Below are positions 31,095-39,141 of a stretch of DNA of 64,000 nucleotides, in pieces. Both the position numbers and the translations under genes were made by a program. Origin of the DNA: Caulobacter radicis (lineage in GTDB: Bacteria; Pseudomonadota; Alphaproteobacteria; Caulobacterales; Caulobacteraceae). The number at the start of each line of letters is the position of its first letter. Position 1 is the first letter of the stretch. The stretch lies in contig NZ_QDKO01000003.1 in NCBI RefSeq assembly GCF_003094615.1, positions 59,830 to 123,829 on the forward strand, given 5' to 3'. The notes beneath the pieces are model-generated. The model worked only from the letters and a program-made list of their open reading frames with translations. It ran no database searches and was not told the DNA's origin.

Positions 31095-32294
31095 GTGGAA
31101 CGATTCCAAGTCGTCGTCGCCGGCGCTGGGCCCGTGGGCTCAGTCGCGGCCTATCGGCTGGCCCAGATGGGCGTCGAGGTGCTGCTGCTGGAGGCCGCGC
31201 CCCGCTGCCCAGAGGACCTGCGCGCCTCGACCATGCATCCGCCGACGCTCGACATGATGAAAGAGCTTGGCGTGCTCGACGAGCTGGAGGCCCAGGGTCT
31301 TCGCGCGCCGATCTATCACTATCGCAACCGCCTGACGGGCGAGGTGATGGCCTTCGACATGGGCGAGCTGGGCGACATCTCAGAGCACCCGTATCGCCTG
31401 CAGTGCGAGCAGTTCAAGCTGGCGCGCCTGCTGACCGCCAAGCTGGCGGACCATCCGAAGGGGCAGGTGCGGTTCTCGCACCGGCTGGCCCACTTCACCC
31501 AGGACGACCAGGGCGTCACCGCCTTCGTCGAGGCGCCGTTCGGCATCGAGCAGGTGCGCTGCGACTATCTGATCGGCGCCGACGGGGCCAATTCGATCGT
31601 CCGCAAGTGGCTGGACATCGAGTTCGAGGGCTTCACCTATCCGGAGAAGTTCCTGACCCTGTCGACCGACTGGCCGCTGGAGGAGCACTTCCCGGGGCTG
31701 GCCCACGTCAACTACGTGGCCGATCCCAAGGAGTGGTGCGTGCTGCTGCGGGTGCCGTCGCTGTGGCGGATCCTGGTGCCGGCCAACGGCGACGAGAGCG
31801 ACGAGGCGCTGCTGTCGGACGCCAAGAAGGAGGCCGTGTTCGGCGGCCTGCTGGGCGAGGGCGCGTCGGTGAAGACCGCGCACCGCACGCTCTACAAGGT
31901 GCACCAGCGGGTGGCCAAGACCTACCATGTGGGCCGGGTGCTGCTGGCGGGCGACGCGGCCCACCTCAACAATCCGCTGGGCGGGTTCGGCATGAACTCG
32001 GGCATCCACGACGTGTGGAACCTGACGGAGAAGCTGGTCGATATCCTGCAGAACAAGGGCGACGCCGAGACGCTGCTGCCGCTCTATGACCGGCAGCGGC
32101 GGGCGGTGATGCACAAGTTCATCCAGACCCAGACCATCGCCAACAAGGCGGCGATGGAGGCCGGCACCGCCGAGGCCTATGCCGAGCGCGAGGCCAAGAT
32201 GCGCAAGATCCTGGCCGACCCGGAGCAGCGCCGCGAATACCTGCTGCTGCAGTCGATGTACAAGAGCCTCGAGCTCGAAGCGGCGACGGCGTGA
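31095..32294 (+). CDS. FAD-dependent monooxygenase, phenol/PheA-TfdB-like
   Basis: The 399-residue flavoprotein has VVVAGAGPVGSVAAYRLAQM (~6-25), an early LRASTMHPPTLDMM segment typical of the PheA/TfdB/MhpA-type group, the DG motif YLIGADGANSIVRK, and the GD motif RVLLAGDAAHLNNPLGGFGM with NSGIHD. There is no C-terminal thioredoxin-like domain, so it is shorter than true phenol hydroxylases. The start is GTG at 31095 after a GAGG site. It hydroxylates a phenolic or related ring using NAD(P)H. Two distinct ring monooxygenases in one island suggest successive hydroxylations or two entry substrates. Confidence 0.88.
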   Translation: MERFQVVVAGAGPVGSVAAYRLAQMGVEVLLLEAAPRCPEDLRASTMHPPTLDMMKELGVLDELEAQGLRAPIYHYRNRLTGEVMAFDMGELGDISEHPYRLQCEQFKLARLLTAKLADHPKGQVRFSHRLAHFTQDDQGVTAFVEAPFGIEQVRCDYLIGADGANSIVRKWLDIEFEGFTYPEKFLTLSTDWPLEEHFPGLAHVNYVADPKEWCVLLRVPSLWRILVPANGDESDEALLSDAKKEAVFGGLLGEGASVKTAHRTLYKVHQRVAKTYHVGRVLLAGDAAHLNNPLGGFGMNSGIHDVWNLTEKLVDILQNKGDAETLLPLYDRQRRAVMHKFIQTQTIANKAAMEAGTAEAYAEREAKMRKILADPEQRREYLLLQSMYKSLELEAATA

Positions 32295-32304
32295 GGGTGG
32301 GACG

Positions 32305-32931
32305 ATGATCCAGTTTCACACCGTCCCGACCGCCAACGGCCAGAAGGTGCGGATCGTGCTGGAGGAGACGGGGCTGGCCTATGCGCTGGCCCCGGTCGAC
32401 CTCTATGCCGGCGAGCACAAGAAGCCCGGCTACAAGGCCGCGCTGAGCCCGTTCGGCAAGGCGCCGGCGATCGTCGATCCCGACGGTCCCGGCGGCGCGC
32501 CGCTGGTGCTGTCGGAAACCCTGGCCATCGCCTGGTACCTGGCCGAGAAGGCCGCCAGCGACATGCTGCCCAAGGGGCCGGGCGAACGGGCCGAGTTCCT
32601 GATGTGGGCGTCCGCGGTGTCGTCGCAGCTGGCGGGCGCCTTCACCAACCAGTTCGTGGCCACGGTCATGGCGCCCGAGAAGACGCCGTGGGCGATCGAG
32701 CGGTCGCTGGCGGACTGCCACGAGCAACTGGCGGCGTTCGAGGCCCGGCTGGCGACCCGCATCTACATGCTGGGCGAGCGGTTCACGATCCTGGACGCCC
32801 TGTTCTTCCCGATGGTGGCGAGCTCCGCCAAGCGCCTGGAGGGCGGGCTGGAGCGCTATCCGAACCTGGCCCGCTACGAGGCCTTCATCGCCCAGCGGCC
32901 AGCCGTGCAGCGCGGCATGGCCAACGGCTAG
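32305..32931 (+). CDS. Glutathione S-transferase family protein
   Basis: The 208-residue protein has an N-terminal thioredoxin-like domain (FHTVPTANGQKVRIVLEETG; PFGKAPAIVD; the glutathione-binding LSETLAIAWYLAEK) and an all-helical C-terminal domain ending with the capping segment RFTILDALFFPM. In aromatic pathways GSTs can act as isomerases of maleylpyruvate or maleylacetoacetate; this is a possibility, not shown. The gene is 10 bases after the monooxygenase and so co-transcribed. The start is ATG (IQFHTVP), where the domain begins. Confidence 0.88.
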   Translation: MIQFHTVPTANGQKVRIVLEETGLAYALAPVDLYAGEHKKPGYKAALSPFGKAPAIVDPDGPGGAPLVLSETLAIAWYLAEKAASDMLPKGPGERAEFLMWASAVSSQLAGAFTNQFVATVMAPEKTPWAIERSLADCHEQLAAFEARLATRIYMLGERFTILDALFFPMVASSAKRLEGGLERYPNLARYEAFIAQRPAVQRGMANG

Positions 32932-33028
32932 AGGGGACGAGCGCCAAGGTCTTGCAACCTTGGCGCCGTACCCGACGCGAAAACCTTGTGAGACTGTTCC
33001 TCGCACGGTTAACGCGAGGCGAGGCCGC

Positions 33029-33415
33029 ATGGAGCGCAGCTGGATCAAGGGGCGGGTGTTCGTCGTCGACGACGACCCGGTGCTGCTGGCCTTCCTGGAA
33101 GGCGCCCTGGCCAAGTCCGGCTACATCGTCCAGGCCTTCGAGTCCGCCCGCAGCGCGCTGCACGCGGCGGGCCTGGACAAGCCGGCGATCTGGCTGATCG
33201 ACATCCGCATGCCCGATATGGACGGCATGGAGCTGCTGAAACTGCTGCGGGGCGGCGACGAACACCGCGAGACGCCGGTGGTCATGCTGACCGGCGAGGG
33301 GCGCCTCGACCGCATCGCTTCGGCGATGGGGGCGGGGGCGACGACCTATCTGCTCAAGCCGTTCTCGCCGCAGCAGGTGGTCGAGAAGGTCTATGCGGCG
33401 CTGAGGTTGGGGTAG
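33029..33415 (+). CDS. Single-domain response regulator (CheY-like receiver)
   Basis: The 128-residue protein is only a receiver domain. The acidic pocket is FVVDDDPVLLAFL, the phospho-acceptor Asp is in LIDIRMPDMDGMELL (near residue 56), the Thr/Ser switch is in VVMLTGEG and the conserved Lys in YLLKPFSP. No output domain follows, so it works in a phosphorelay or by protein binding. The ATG start has GGCGAGG upstream. It is a stand-alone gene after the GST, separated by about 100 bases. No cognate kinase is adjacent; the histidine kinase at 44640 is 11 kb away. Confidence 0.9.
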   Translation: MERSWIKGRVFVVDDDPVLLAFLEGALAKSGYIVQAFESARSALHAAGLDKPAIWLIDIRMPDMDGMELLKLLRGGDEHRETPVVMLTGEGRLDRIASAMGAGATTYLLKPFSPQQVVEKVYAALRLG

Positions 33416-33441
33416 AGTTTTCACGCCCTCCAACCTTGTAC

Positions 33442-33543
33442 GTCATCCCGGCTGGAGCGAAGCGGAGAGCCGGGACCCAGGAGCCGCCGCACTGCCGCTC
33501 GCCCCTGGGTCCCGGATCGCGCCTTCGGCGCGTCCGGGATGAC
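33442..33543. repeat. Family B inverted repeat (GTCATCCCGG..CCGGGATGAC)
   Basis: The arms GTCATCCCGG and CCGGGATGAC flank paired inner segments GGGACCCAGG / CCTGGGTCCC, with smaller GC-rich hairpins. It lies between the convergent receiver and SDR genes. Other copies are at 41779, 50559 and 61554. Confidence 0.85.
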
Positions 33544-33571
33544 GATTGGAGGGTTCAGGCGGCTTGGATCT

Positions 33572-34288
33572 TCACCAAGCCACCTCGGCGCCCGCCAGAT
33601 CCAGGAACTTGCCGGTATCGTCCAGGCTCAGCCCGGCGATGACCTTCTGCTGGCCTTCGACGCTTTCCTCGACCGAGTAGGGGGCGTCGGGGCCGCCCAG
33701 GGCGGTGCGGGTCCAGCCCGGGGCCATGGCGATAACGGTGACGCCGTCGCCCTTCAGCTCCACCGCCAGGCCCTTGGCCAGCATGTTCAGCGCGGCCTTG
33801 GACGAGCGGTAGGCGTGCGAGCCGCCGTAGATGTTGGTGCCGATCGAGGCCAGGCCGCTGGACATCATGACGATGGTTTTCTTGTCGCCGGCCTTGATGT
33901 TGTCGATCAGGGCCGCGGTGATGCGGAACGGCGAGACGACGTTGGTGGCCAGGATGTCGGCCCAGATGTCGTAGTCCATGCCGGCCAGGGTCTGGTGGGC
34001 CATGCCCTCGGGCAGCGGGATGGGACCGTAGGTGCCGGCGTTGTTGATCAGCACGTCGATGGCGACGCCCTTCAGGCGCTCGGCGAAGGCGGCGACGGAC
34101 GCCGCGTCGTTCACCGACAGGGCCTCGATGCGGACCTTGCCCGGATGGGCGTCGGCGATGGCTTGCAACTCGGCGGCCGAGGCCGGGTCGCGGCAGGTCG
34201 CGATGACCTGGGCGCCGGCGGCGGCGTACTGGCGGACGTGCTCCAGGCCGATGCCGCGATTGGCGCCGGTGATCAGGACCGTGGTCAT
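33572..34288 (-). CDS. Short-chain dehydrogenase/reductase
   Basis: The 238-residue classical SDR has a cofactor motif TVLITGANRGIGLEHVRQY (~3-21), structural LINNAGTYG, a catalytic Ser in IVMMSSGLASIG and the catalytic YRSSK tetrad. There is no aspartate typical of strict NAD preference at the end of strand 2 (ATCRDP), so NADP is possible. Subfamily members similar to C-factor/sniffer proteins reduce small carbonyls. It is divergent from the fusion gene, with a copy of the CCG-N5-CGGATA motif between them, so it belongs to the presumed regulon. Confidence 0.88.
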   Translation of the reverse strand: MTTVLITGANRGIGLEHVRQYAAAGAQVIATCRDPASAAELQAIADAHPGKVRIEALSVNDAASVAAFAERLKGVAIDVLINNAGTYGPIPLPEGMAHQTLAGMDYDIWADILATNVVSPFRITAALIDNIKAGDKKTIVMMSSGLASIGTNIYGGSHAYRSSKAALNMLAKGLAVELKGDGVTVIAMAPGWTRTALGGPDAPYSVEESVEGQQKVIAGLSLDDTGKFLDLAGAEVAW

Positions 34289-34362
34289 GGCGTGCTCTCT
34301 TTCTTGATTGTCGGCGCCGACTTGAACCGGGCTTGAAGGCGAGGGCGGGGCGGCGGCGATCT

Positions 34363-34379
34363 TCGCCGCTGTGCGGATA
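34363..34379. promoter_or_regulatory. Island palindrome copy between SDR and fusion gene
   Basis: TCGCCG-CTGTG-CGGATA has an exact right half and T..CCG in the left half, with spacer CTGTG close to the TTGTG of the site at 21488-21504. It is 74 bases upstream of the SDR start and 73 bases upstream of the fusion start. Confidence 0.5.
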
Positions 34380-34452
34380 ACGGCCCCGCCACGGGCGAGG
34401 TGGCGAGGGGGCGGCGCTAGGACCGAGGCTCGAAGATTCCGCTGGAGCCCCC

Positions 34453-36309
34453 GTGACGCTCATTCGCCAAGCCCCGATCATGAAGGCTTACGCCGATACG
34501 CCCGCCGGCCAGGTGCACCTGCGCCGGGTGGACGGTCCTGGCGACCCGATCGTGCTGCTGCACCGCACCCCGGTCAGCTCGGCCTGTTTCGACGGCGTGC
34601 TGGCCCGCCTGGCCGGCCGCCGCGCGGCGATCGCGCTGGACACGCCCGGCTTTGGCCAGTCGTTCCGTCCCGATGGCCTGCCCTCGACGGTGGACTATGG
34701 CGCCTGGCTGCTGGCGGCCCTGGACGCCCTGGGCGTCGAGCGCTTCCACTTGGCCGGCCACCATACCGGCACCCACATCGGCGCCGAGATCGCCGTGGCC
34801 GCGCCGGGCCGCGTGCGCTCGCTGCTGCTGAACGGCGTGCTGTTCGCCAGCGCCGAGGAACGCGAGATGTTCCGCGCCCAGGTCGGCCAGTCCGCGCCGA
34901 TCGACGCGCACGGCGCCTATCTGATCCAGTCCTGGGGCGTGATGAAGGGGCTGCTGCCCCGCTTCGACGCCCAGCTGGTGCAGACCGAGTTCCTGGGCGC
35001 GATCGGCGCGCCGGACGGCCGCAACCAGGCTTTCGGGGCGATCTTCGACCAGGACTTCGCCAGCGTCTTCGCGGGGGTGACCTGCCCGGTGACCGTGCTG
35101 CAGGCGGCCGACGACCCGCTGGCCGGCTTCGTCGGCCGCATCCGCAAGGCTCGTCCGGGCGTGGTGGTGACCACCCAGGGCAAGACCGGCGTCGCCGCGC
35201 CCGAGCTGGAACCCGAAATCTTCGCCGAGACCCTGCTGGCCTTCGCGGCCGGTGTCGAAACCACGCCTCCGAACAGCCCCCTTCAGTGGACCCCGCCCAT
35301 GACCAATCGCCGTTTCTCCCTCGTCCGCGCCGGCCAGGGCTTCGAGCTGGCCGAGTCCATCGTGCCGGTCCCGACGCCGGGGCCGGGCGAGGTGCTGGTG
35401 CGCGTGCGCGCCGTCGCCCTGAACCGCCGCGACGTGATGATCCGCCAGGGCTGGTATCCCGTGGGCGAGGCCGACGGCTTCACCCCGCTGTCGGACGCCG
35501 CCGGCGAGATCGTGGCGCTGGGTGAAGGCGTCGAGGGCCTGGCCGTCGGCGACCGCGTGGCCTCGACCTTCTTCCAGGCCTGGCCGGAAGGCCGCATCAC
35601 CTTCCCGGCGGTGATCTCGTCGCTGGGCGCGGGCGGGCCGGGCGTGCTGGCCGAGCACGTGGTGCTGTCGGCCGGCGGCGTGGTGAAGCTGCCCGAGGGG
35701 CTCGACTTCGTGCAGGGCGCGACCCTGACCTGCTCGGGCGTCACGGCCTGGTCGTCGCTGGTGACCCATGGCGGTTTGCAGGCGGGCGACTGGGTGGTGA
35801 CCCTGGGCACCGGCGGCGTCTCGCTGTGGGGCCTGCAGATCGCCAAGGCCTTCGGGGCCAAGGTGGCCGTGGTCGGCGGCGACGACGCCAAGCTGGCCCG
35901 CGCCAAGGAACTGGGCGCGGACCTGACCGTCAACTATCGCACCACGCCCGACTGGGAGGTCCCGGTGAAGGAGGCCTCGTTCGGCGGCGTGCAGCACGCC
36001 CTGGAACTGGGCGGGGCCGGCACCCTGGCCAAGTCGCAAGGCGCCCTCGGCGTCGGCGGCCACGTGGCCGTCATCGGCGCCCTGGACGGCTTCGGCGGCG
36101 CGCTGGACGCGGCGGCGATGGTCATGGCCGCCCAGCGCGCCACGGCGATCTCGGTCGGCTCGCGCGCCGACCACCAGGCGCTGTCGGACTTCGTGGCGGC
36201 CAAGGGGATCGTGCCGGTGGTCGACAGCGTGTTCGGCCTCGACGCCATCGAAGGCGCCTACGCTCGCGCCGACAAGGGCGCGTTCGGCAAGGTGGTGGTG
36301 ACGCTCTGA
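34453..36309 (+). CDS. Alpha/beta-hydrolase::medium-chain reductase fusion protein
   Basis: One uninterrupted 618-residue frame holds two enzymes. Residues ~8-275 form an alpha/beta hydrolase (PIVLLHRTPVSSACFDG; elbow LAGHHTGTHIG). At the elbow the normal GxSxG nucleophile position is His (GHHTG), so no serine nucleophile is present. Residues ~283-618, from the internal Met of MTNRRFSLVRAG, form a zinc-free medium-chain dehydrogenase/quinone reductase (NRRDVMIRQGWYP, LGTGGVSLWGLQIAKAFGA as the nucleotide loop). Either it is a true fusion or an ancestral stop was lost; no strong ribosome site precedes the internal Met. It is divergent from the SDR gene. Confidence 0.83.
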   Translation: MTLIRQAPIMKAYADTPAGQVHLRRVDGPGDPIVLLHRTPVSSACFDGVLARLAGRRAAIALDTPGFGQSFRPDGLPSTVDYGAWLLAALDALGVERFHLAGHHTGTHIGAEIAVAAPGRVRSLLLNGVLFASAEEREMFRAQVGQSAPIDAHGAYLIQSWGVMKGLLPRFDAQLVQTEFLGAIGAPDGRNQAFGAIFDQDFASVFAGVTCPVTVLQAADDPLAGFVGRIRKARPGVVVTTQGKTGVAAPELEPEIFAETLLAFAAGVETTPPNSPLQWTPPMTNRRFSLVRAGQGFELAESIVPVPTPGPGEVLVRVRAVALNRRDVMIRQGWYPVGEADGFTPLSDAAGEIVALGEGVEGLAVGDRVASTFFQAWPEGRITFPAVISSLGAGGPGVLAEHVVLSAGGVVKLPEGLDFVQGATLTCSGVTAWSSLVTHGGLQAGDWVVTLGTGGVSLWGLQIAKAFGAKVAVVGGDDAKLARAKELGADLTVNYRTTPDWEVPVKEASFGGVQHALELGGAGTLAKSQGALGVGGHVAVIGALDGFGGALDAAAMVMAAQRATAISVGSRADHQALSDFVAAKGIVPVVDSVFGLDAIEGAYARADKGAFGKVVVTL

Positions 36310-36318
36310 TCATTGCGT

Positions 36319-36379
36319 CCCTCTCTCTTTGAGAGAGGGAGGGGCCCGCCGCCGAAAGGCGGTGGGAGGGTGAGAGGTT
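36319..36379. repeat. Family C repeat unit (left)
   Basis: CCCTCTCTCTTTGAGAGAGG followed by GGGGCCCGCCGCC and GGTGGGAGGGTGAGAGGT. It is the same unit as at 26581-26640, and pairs with the inverted unit at 36494-36550. Confidence 0.82.
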
Positions 36380-36393
36380 ACAATCTCACGGAA

Positions 36394-36430
36394 AAAGGCG
36401 CGGTCGGTTCGGCCGCGCCTTTCTTTTTTT
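36394..36430 (+). terminator. Rho-independent terminator of the fusion gene
   Basis: The stem AAAGGCGCGG / CCGCGCCTTT encloses a short GC loop and is followed by CTTTTTTT. It lies between two family C repeat units, 85 bases after the fusion stop. Confidence 0.88.
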
Positions 36431-36493
36431 GGATCGAGTTGTGCCGCCGCCGCTGTGGGTGGAGAGGTGAGGGATTGGCCGGCTGGCGGTGAA

Positions 36494-36550
36494 ACCTCTC
36501 ACCCTCCCACCGCTGCGCGGCGGGCCCCTCCCTCTCTCCATGAGAGAGGG
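36494..36550. repeat. Family C repeat unit (right), overlapping the end of the VOC gene
   Basis: ACCTCTCACCCTCCCACCGC through CCTCTCTCCATGAGAGAGGG. The stop codon and last ~17 codons of the VOC gene on the minus strand lie inside this unit. Confidence 0.82.
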
Positions 36551-37428
36551 TTCTGGAGTTCCACCACCTCGACCAGGGCCCCGCCGGGCGCGCGCAGCAC
36601 GCCGGCGCGCTTGCCGGCGTAGACGGCGCCGTCGCGCACGGTGGGGGCCACGATCCAGTCGCCCTGGACGCTGTCGAAGTCGGGGTGCTTGAGCGTGCAG
36701 ATGGCGACGCCCGGGGGCAGGGCGCCGGGGTGGCCGGGGCGCACGGTGGCCGCCTCCGGATACTGGTCGAACTCCAGGAAGACGTCCTTCTGATAGGTCG
36801 CCGTCGCCAGGGCGTGGCGGCTGTCCCTGGGCAGGTCGAAGGCGTCGTTGATCATGTTGTAGACGATGGTCATCGGCGCGCCGACGTCCAGGCCCAGCGT
36901 CTGGCTAAACCAGGCGCCGCTGGCCGCCATGTCGTCGCTGGCGAGAACCAGGATGAACAGCTTGTCGATCAGGCTGCCCGGGTGGGGCAGGCCGTTGCCG
37001 GGCGAGACGATCTCGGTGAGGTAGACGATCTCGCCGTCGGGACCCTTCACCTGCATCGGGTGGATGGTGGGCAGGCCGTCGATGCGCTTGGGCGGGCCGA
37101 TGATCTCGAACGGCGCGTCCTGCATGCGGGCGTTGACGGCCATGACGTCCTGGCAGCAGATCTCGATCGCCGCCCAGCCGTAGGTGCGCAAGGGACGGTA
37201 TTCCGGCACCGGGTCTCCCTCGACGAAGCGCAGGAAGACGTCGGCGCCGCTGGCCGGCTGCAAGACGGCGTAGGGCCGGCCGGCGCTGGCCGGGGCGCCC
37301 CAGCTGGCGGCGAGGTCAGCCGGAACTTCACCCTGTTCGACCACGGTGTAGTCCAGCCATTGGGCGTAGCGCTGCGCGGCCTGGGCGACGTTCGGCGTCA
37401 CCAGGGTTGCGGCCCTGAGAAGGTTCAT
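36499..37428 (-). CDS. VOC (glyoxalase/dioxygenase-fold) family protein with repeat-encoded tail
   Basis: The 309-residue protein has two tandem VOC modules. The first is residues ~1-140 (AATLVTPNVAQAAQRYAQWL, then GWAAIEICCQDV). The second is ~155-290 (DKLFILVLASDDMAASGAWF, ending in ALVEVVELQNPL). The fold is shared by extradiol dioxygenases, glyalases and isomerases; metal ligands could not be assigned with certainty. The final 17 residues (NPLSWREGGARRAAVGG) are translated from a family C palindromic repeat, so the original end was probably just after VVELQNPL. It is the third gene of the methyltransferase C - partner C - VOC operon, 27 bases after partner C. Confidence 0.82.
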   Translation of the reverse strand: MNLLRAATLVTPNVAQAAQRYAQWLDYTVVEQGEVPADLAASWGAPASAGRPYAVLQPASGADVFLRFVEGDPVPEYRPLRTYGWAAIEICCQDVMAVNARMQDAPFEIIGPPKRIDGLPTIHPMQVKGPDGEIVYLTEIVSPGNGLPHPGSLIDKLFILVLASDDMAASGAWFSQTLGLDVGAPMTIVYNMINDAFDLPRDSRHALATATYQKDVFLEFDQYPEAATVRPGHPGALPPGVAICTLKHPDFDSVQGDWIVAPTVRDGAVYAGKRAGVLRAPGGALVEVVELQNPLSWREGGARRAAVGG

Positions 37429-37455
37429 CGGTATGTCCTTGAAATCGTGCGGGCT

Positions 37456-37812
37456 TCAGTCGCGCAGTTCGACCGCGACGTCTTCCGAAGCGACGTCGCC
37501 CGTGGCGGTGGCGGCTTCCGCCTCCTGCTGGACGATGCGCAGCACGCGGGAGAGATATTCCTGAAGCCACAGGCCGCGCTCGGCGGCGGCTTGCGCGCTG
37601 GGCTCGAAGCGCTCGATCTCGGCGCGATCGAGGCCGCCGCGGGCCTCGATCACCCGTTCCAGCGTGTCGAGGCGGGCGCGGGTCACGGCCAGTTCCTGGA
37701 CCACGGCCATGGTGATGGCCAGGACGCGTTCGACCTCGGGATTGGCGAAGAAATAGGGGCGCTTGCCGGCGGGCTTGGCGCCGGCGTCGGCGAGGGCGTC
37801 TGCGATGCTCAT
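37456..37812 (-). CDS. Small helical partner protein C of the methyltransferase module
   Basis: The 118-residue protein carries GKRPYFFANPEVERVL, then ITMAVVQELAVTRARLDTLE, RVIEARGGLDRAEIERFEP and a helix LWLQEYLSRVLRIVQQEA, with an acidic C-terminal tail. It is clearly related to partner B over the GKRP-to-AEIE stretch, and more distantly to partner A. It overlaps the methyltransferase C stop by 4 bases (ATGA), the tightest coupling of the three modules. No known family, signal or metal motif is seen. Heptad character suggests a coiled-coil dimer or binding to the methyltransferase N-terminal helices; this is inference. Confidence 0.77.
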   Translation of the reverse strand: MSIADALADAGAKPAGKRPYFFANPEVERVLAITMAVVQELAVTRARLDTLERVIEARGGLDRAEIERFEPSAQAAAERGLWLQEYLSRVLRIVQQEAEAATATGDVASEDVAVELRD

Positions 37813-39047
37813 TGGGCTTCCTTGGTGGCCTTCCGGGCTCCGATCACGCGCCAGGCGGCCTTGCGCCCATAGTCTTCGCTGTCGTCGTCGGCGGCGTCGG
37901 GGAAGACCTGGCGGTCGACCACGGCGGTGACGCCGTCATGGATCAACTCCTCGGCGCCAAAGCCGGCCTCGACCATGCGGGCATCGAGGTCGATCTCGTG
38001 CAGCGTGCTCCAGAAGGGCTCGTTGTTGTAGAAGGCGTCCCAGTCGCGCATCGCCTGCTCGAACAGCGGCATGGTCGGCGCGTACTGCGGCTGTTCGACG
38101 TGCAGCACCACGCCGCCCGGAGCCAGCACGCGGCGGCTCTCGGCGAAGATGGCCTTCATCGAGGCCAAGGAGAGTTCGTGCAGGAACATGGTGGTCTGCA
38201 CCCAGTCGAAGCTCTCGTCTTCGAAACGCGACAGGTCGGCGCCGTCGGCCTGGACGAAGCGGATGTTCGTGACGCCCAGCGAGGCGGCGCGGGCGGCGGC
38301 GTAGCGCAGCATGGGGCTGCCGACGTCTATGGCCACGACCTCGGCGTCGGGAAAGGCCTGGGCGATCGGCAGGGCGCTGTGGCCGACGGTGGCGCCGATG
38401 TCGAGGATACGCTTGGGCTTGAAGTCGGGCAGGCGGCGCTGGACCCAGCGCACCACGGCCTGGCCGCCGCCGTCGGAGAAGCGGCCCAGCAGGCCGCCGG
38501 TGGTGGCGAAGCCGCCGTGGTCGTAGTTGGCGCCGCCCGAGACGTCGCCCTCGAAGCGCTCGACGTGGTAGCTGCCGGGCATGCAGTGGTGGTCCACGGC
38601 GCTGACGTAGCGCGGGATCGGCAGGGTCGGATCCAGCTCCAGCCGGTCGTGGCCGGCGTTCAGCGCGGCGGCCTTGGCGGCCAGTTCTTCGGCCTGGCGC
38701 AGGGTGGTCCAGCGGCCGGCCTGCTGGCGCTGCTCCATGGTCAGGCGGCGAAGGGCCGACCAGGTCTGGAAGGCGGAGTCCTTCAACAGCGCCTTGCGGA
38801 CCTCGTGGCGATCTTTAGGCGCGCGATCGTTGGCCTTCTCGAAGGCCGGCAGGGCGCGTGTCTCCCAGGCCTGCTTCACGCCGGGGATGACGCGGGTGGA
38901 GAGGTGGCGGTTGAGCTGGGCCAGGACGTTCAGCCGCTCGATCTCGTCGTGCGACATGTCGGGGAACACCCCGTGGCGGCCGACCTTGCGATAGTCGGGC
39001 GGGCCGTCATAGGCCTGGATCGGCCCCTCGTTGACGCGACCTGACAT
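37809..39047 (-). CDS. Class I SAM-dependent methyltransferase C, module with small partner
   Basis: The 412-residue protein has an N-terminal helical domain (~1-150), IPRYVSAVDHHCMPGSYHVE, then VQRRLPDFKPKRILDIGATV-GHS as motif I with G-x-T-V-G. The post-I acid is in VVAIDVGSPMLRYAAARAA, followed by FEDESFDWVQTTMFLHELS, RRVLAPGGVVLH and YNNEPFWSTLHEID. It shares HCMPG, the unusual motif I, RYA.ARAA.LG and YNNEPFW with methyltransferase B, so B and C form one subfamily with A more distant. The small partner follows at once. A half-copy of the palindrome (AATCCG) is upstream near 39111. The acceptor is unknown. Confidence 0.83.
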   Translation of the reverse strand: MSGRVNEGPIQAYDGPPDYRKVGRHGVFPDMSHDEIERLNVLAQLNRHLSTRVIPGVKQAWETRALPAFEKANDRAPKDRHEVRKALLKDSAFQTWSALRRLTMEQRQQAGRWTTLRQAEELAAKAAALNAGHDRLELDPTLPIPRYVSAVDHHCMPGSYHVERFEGDVSGGANYDHGGFATTGGLLGRFSDGGGQAVVRWVQRRLPDFKPKRILDIGATVGHSALPIAQAFPDAEVVAIDVGSPMLRYAAARAASLGVTNIRFVQADGADLSRFEDESFDWVQTTMFLHELSLASMKAIFAESRRVLAPGGVVLHVEQPQYAPTMPLFEQAMRDWDAFYNNEPFWSTLHEIDLDARMVEAGFGAEELIHDGVTAVVDRQVFPDAADDDSEDYGRKAAWRVIGARKATKEAQ

Positions 39048-39141
39048 GGCTGACTCCTACTCGAATTGACGCGAGCTTGCGCTCGTCCGGCGGAGGATGG
39101 GCAGGCGACGGCGCGAAAATCCGCCTGTCAGGAATCTGGAG

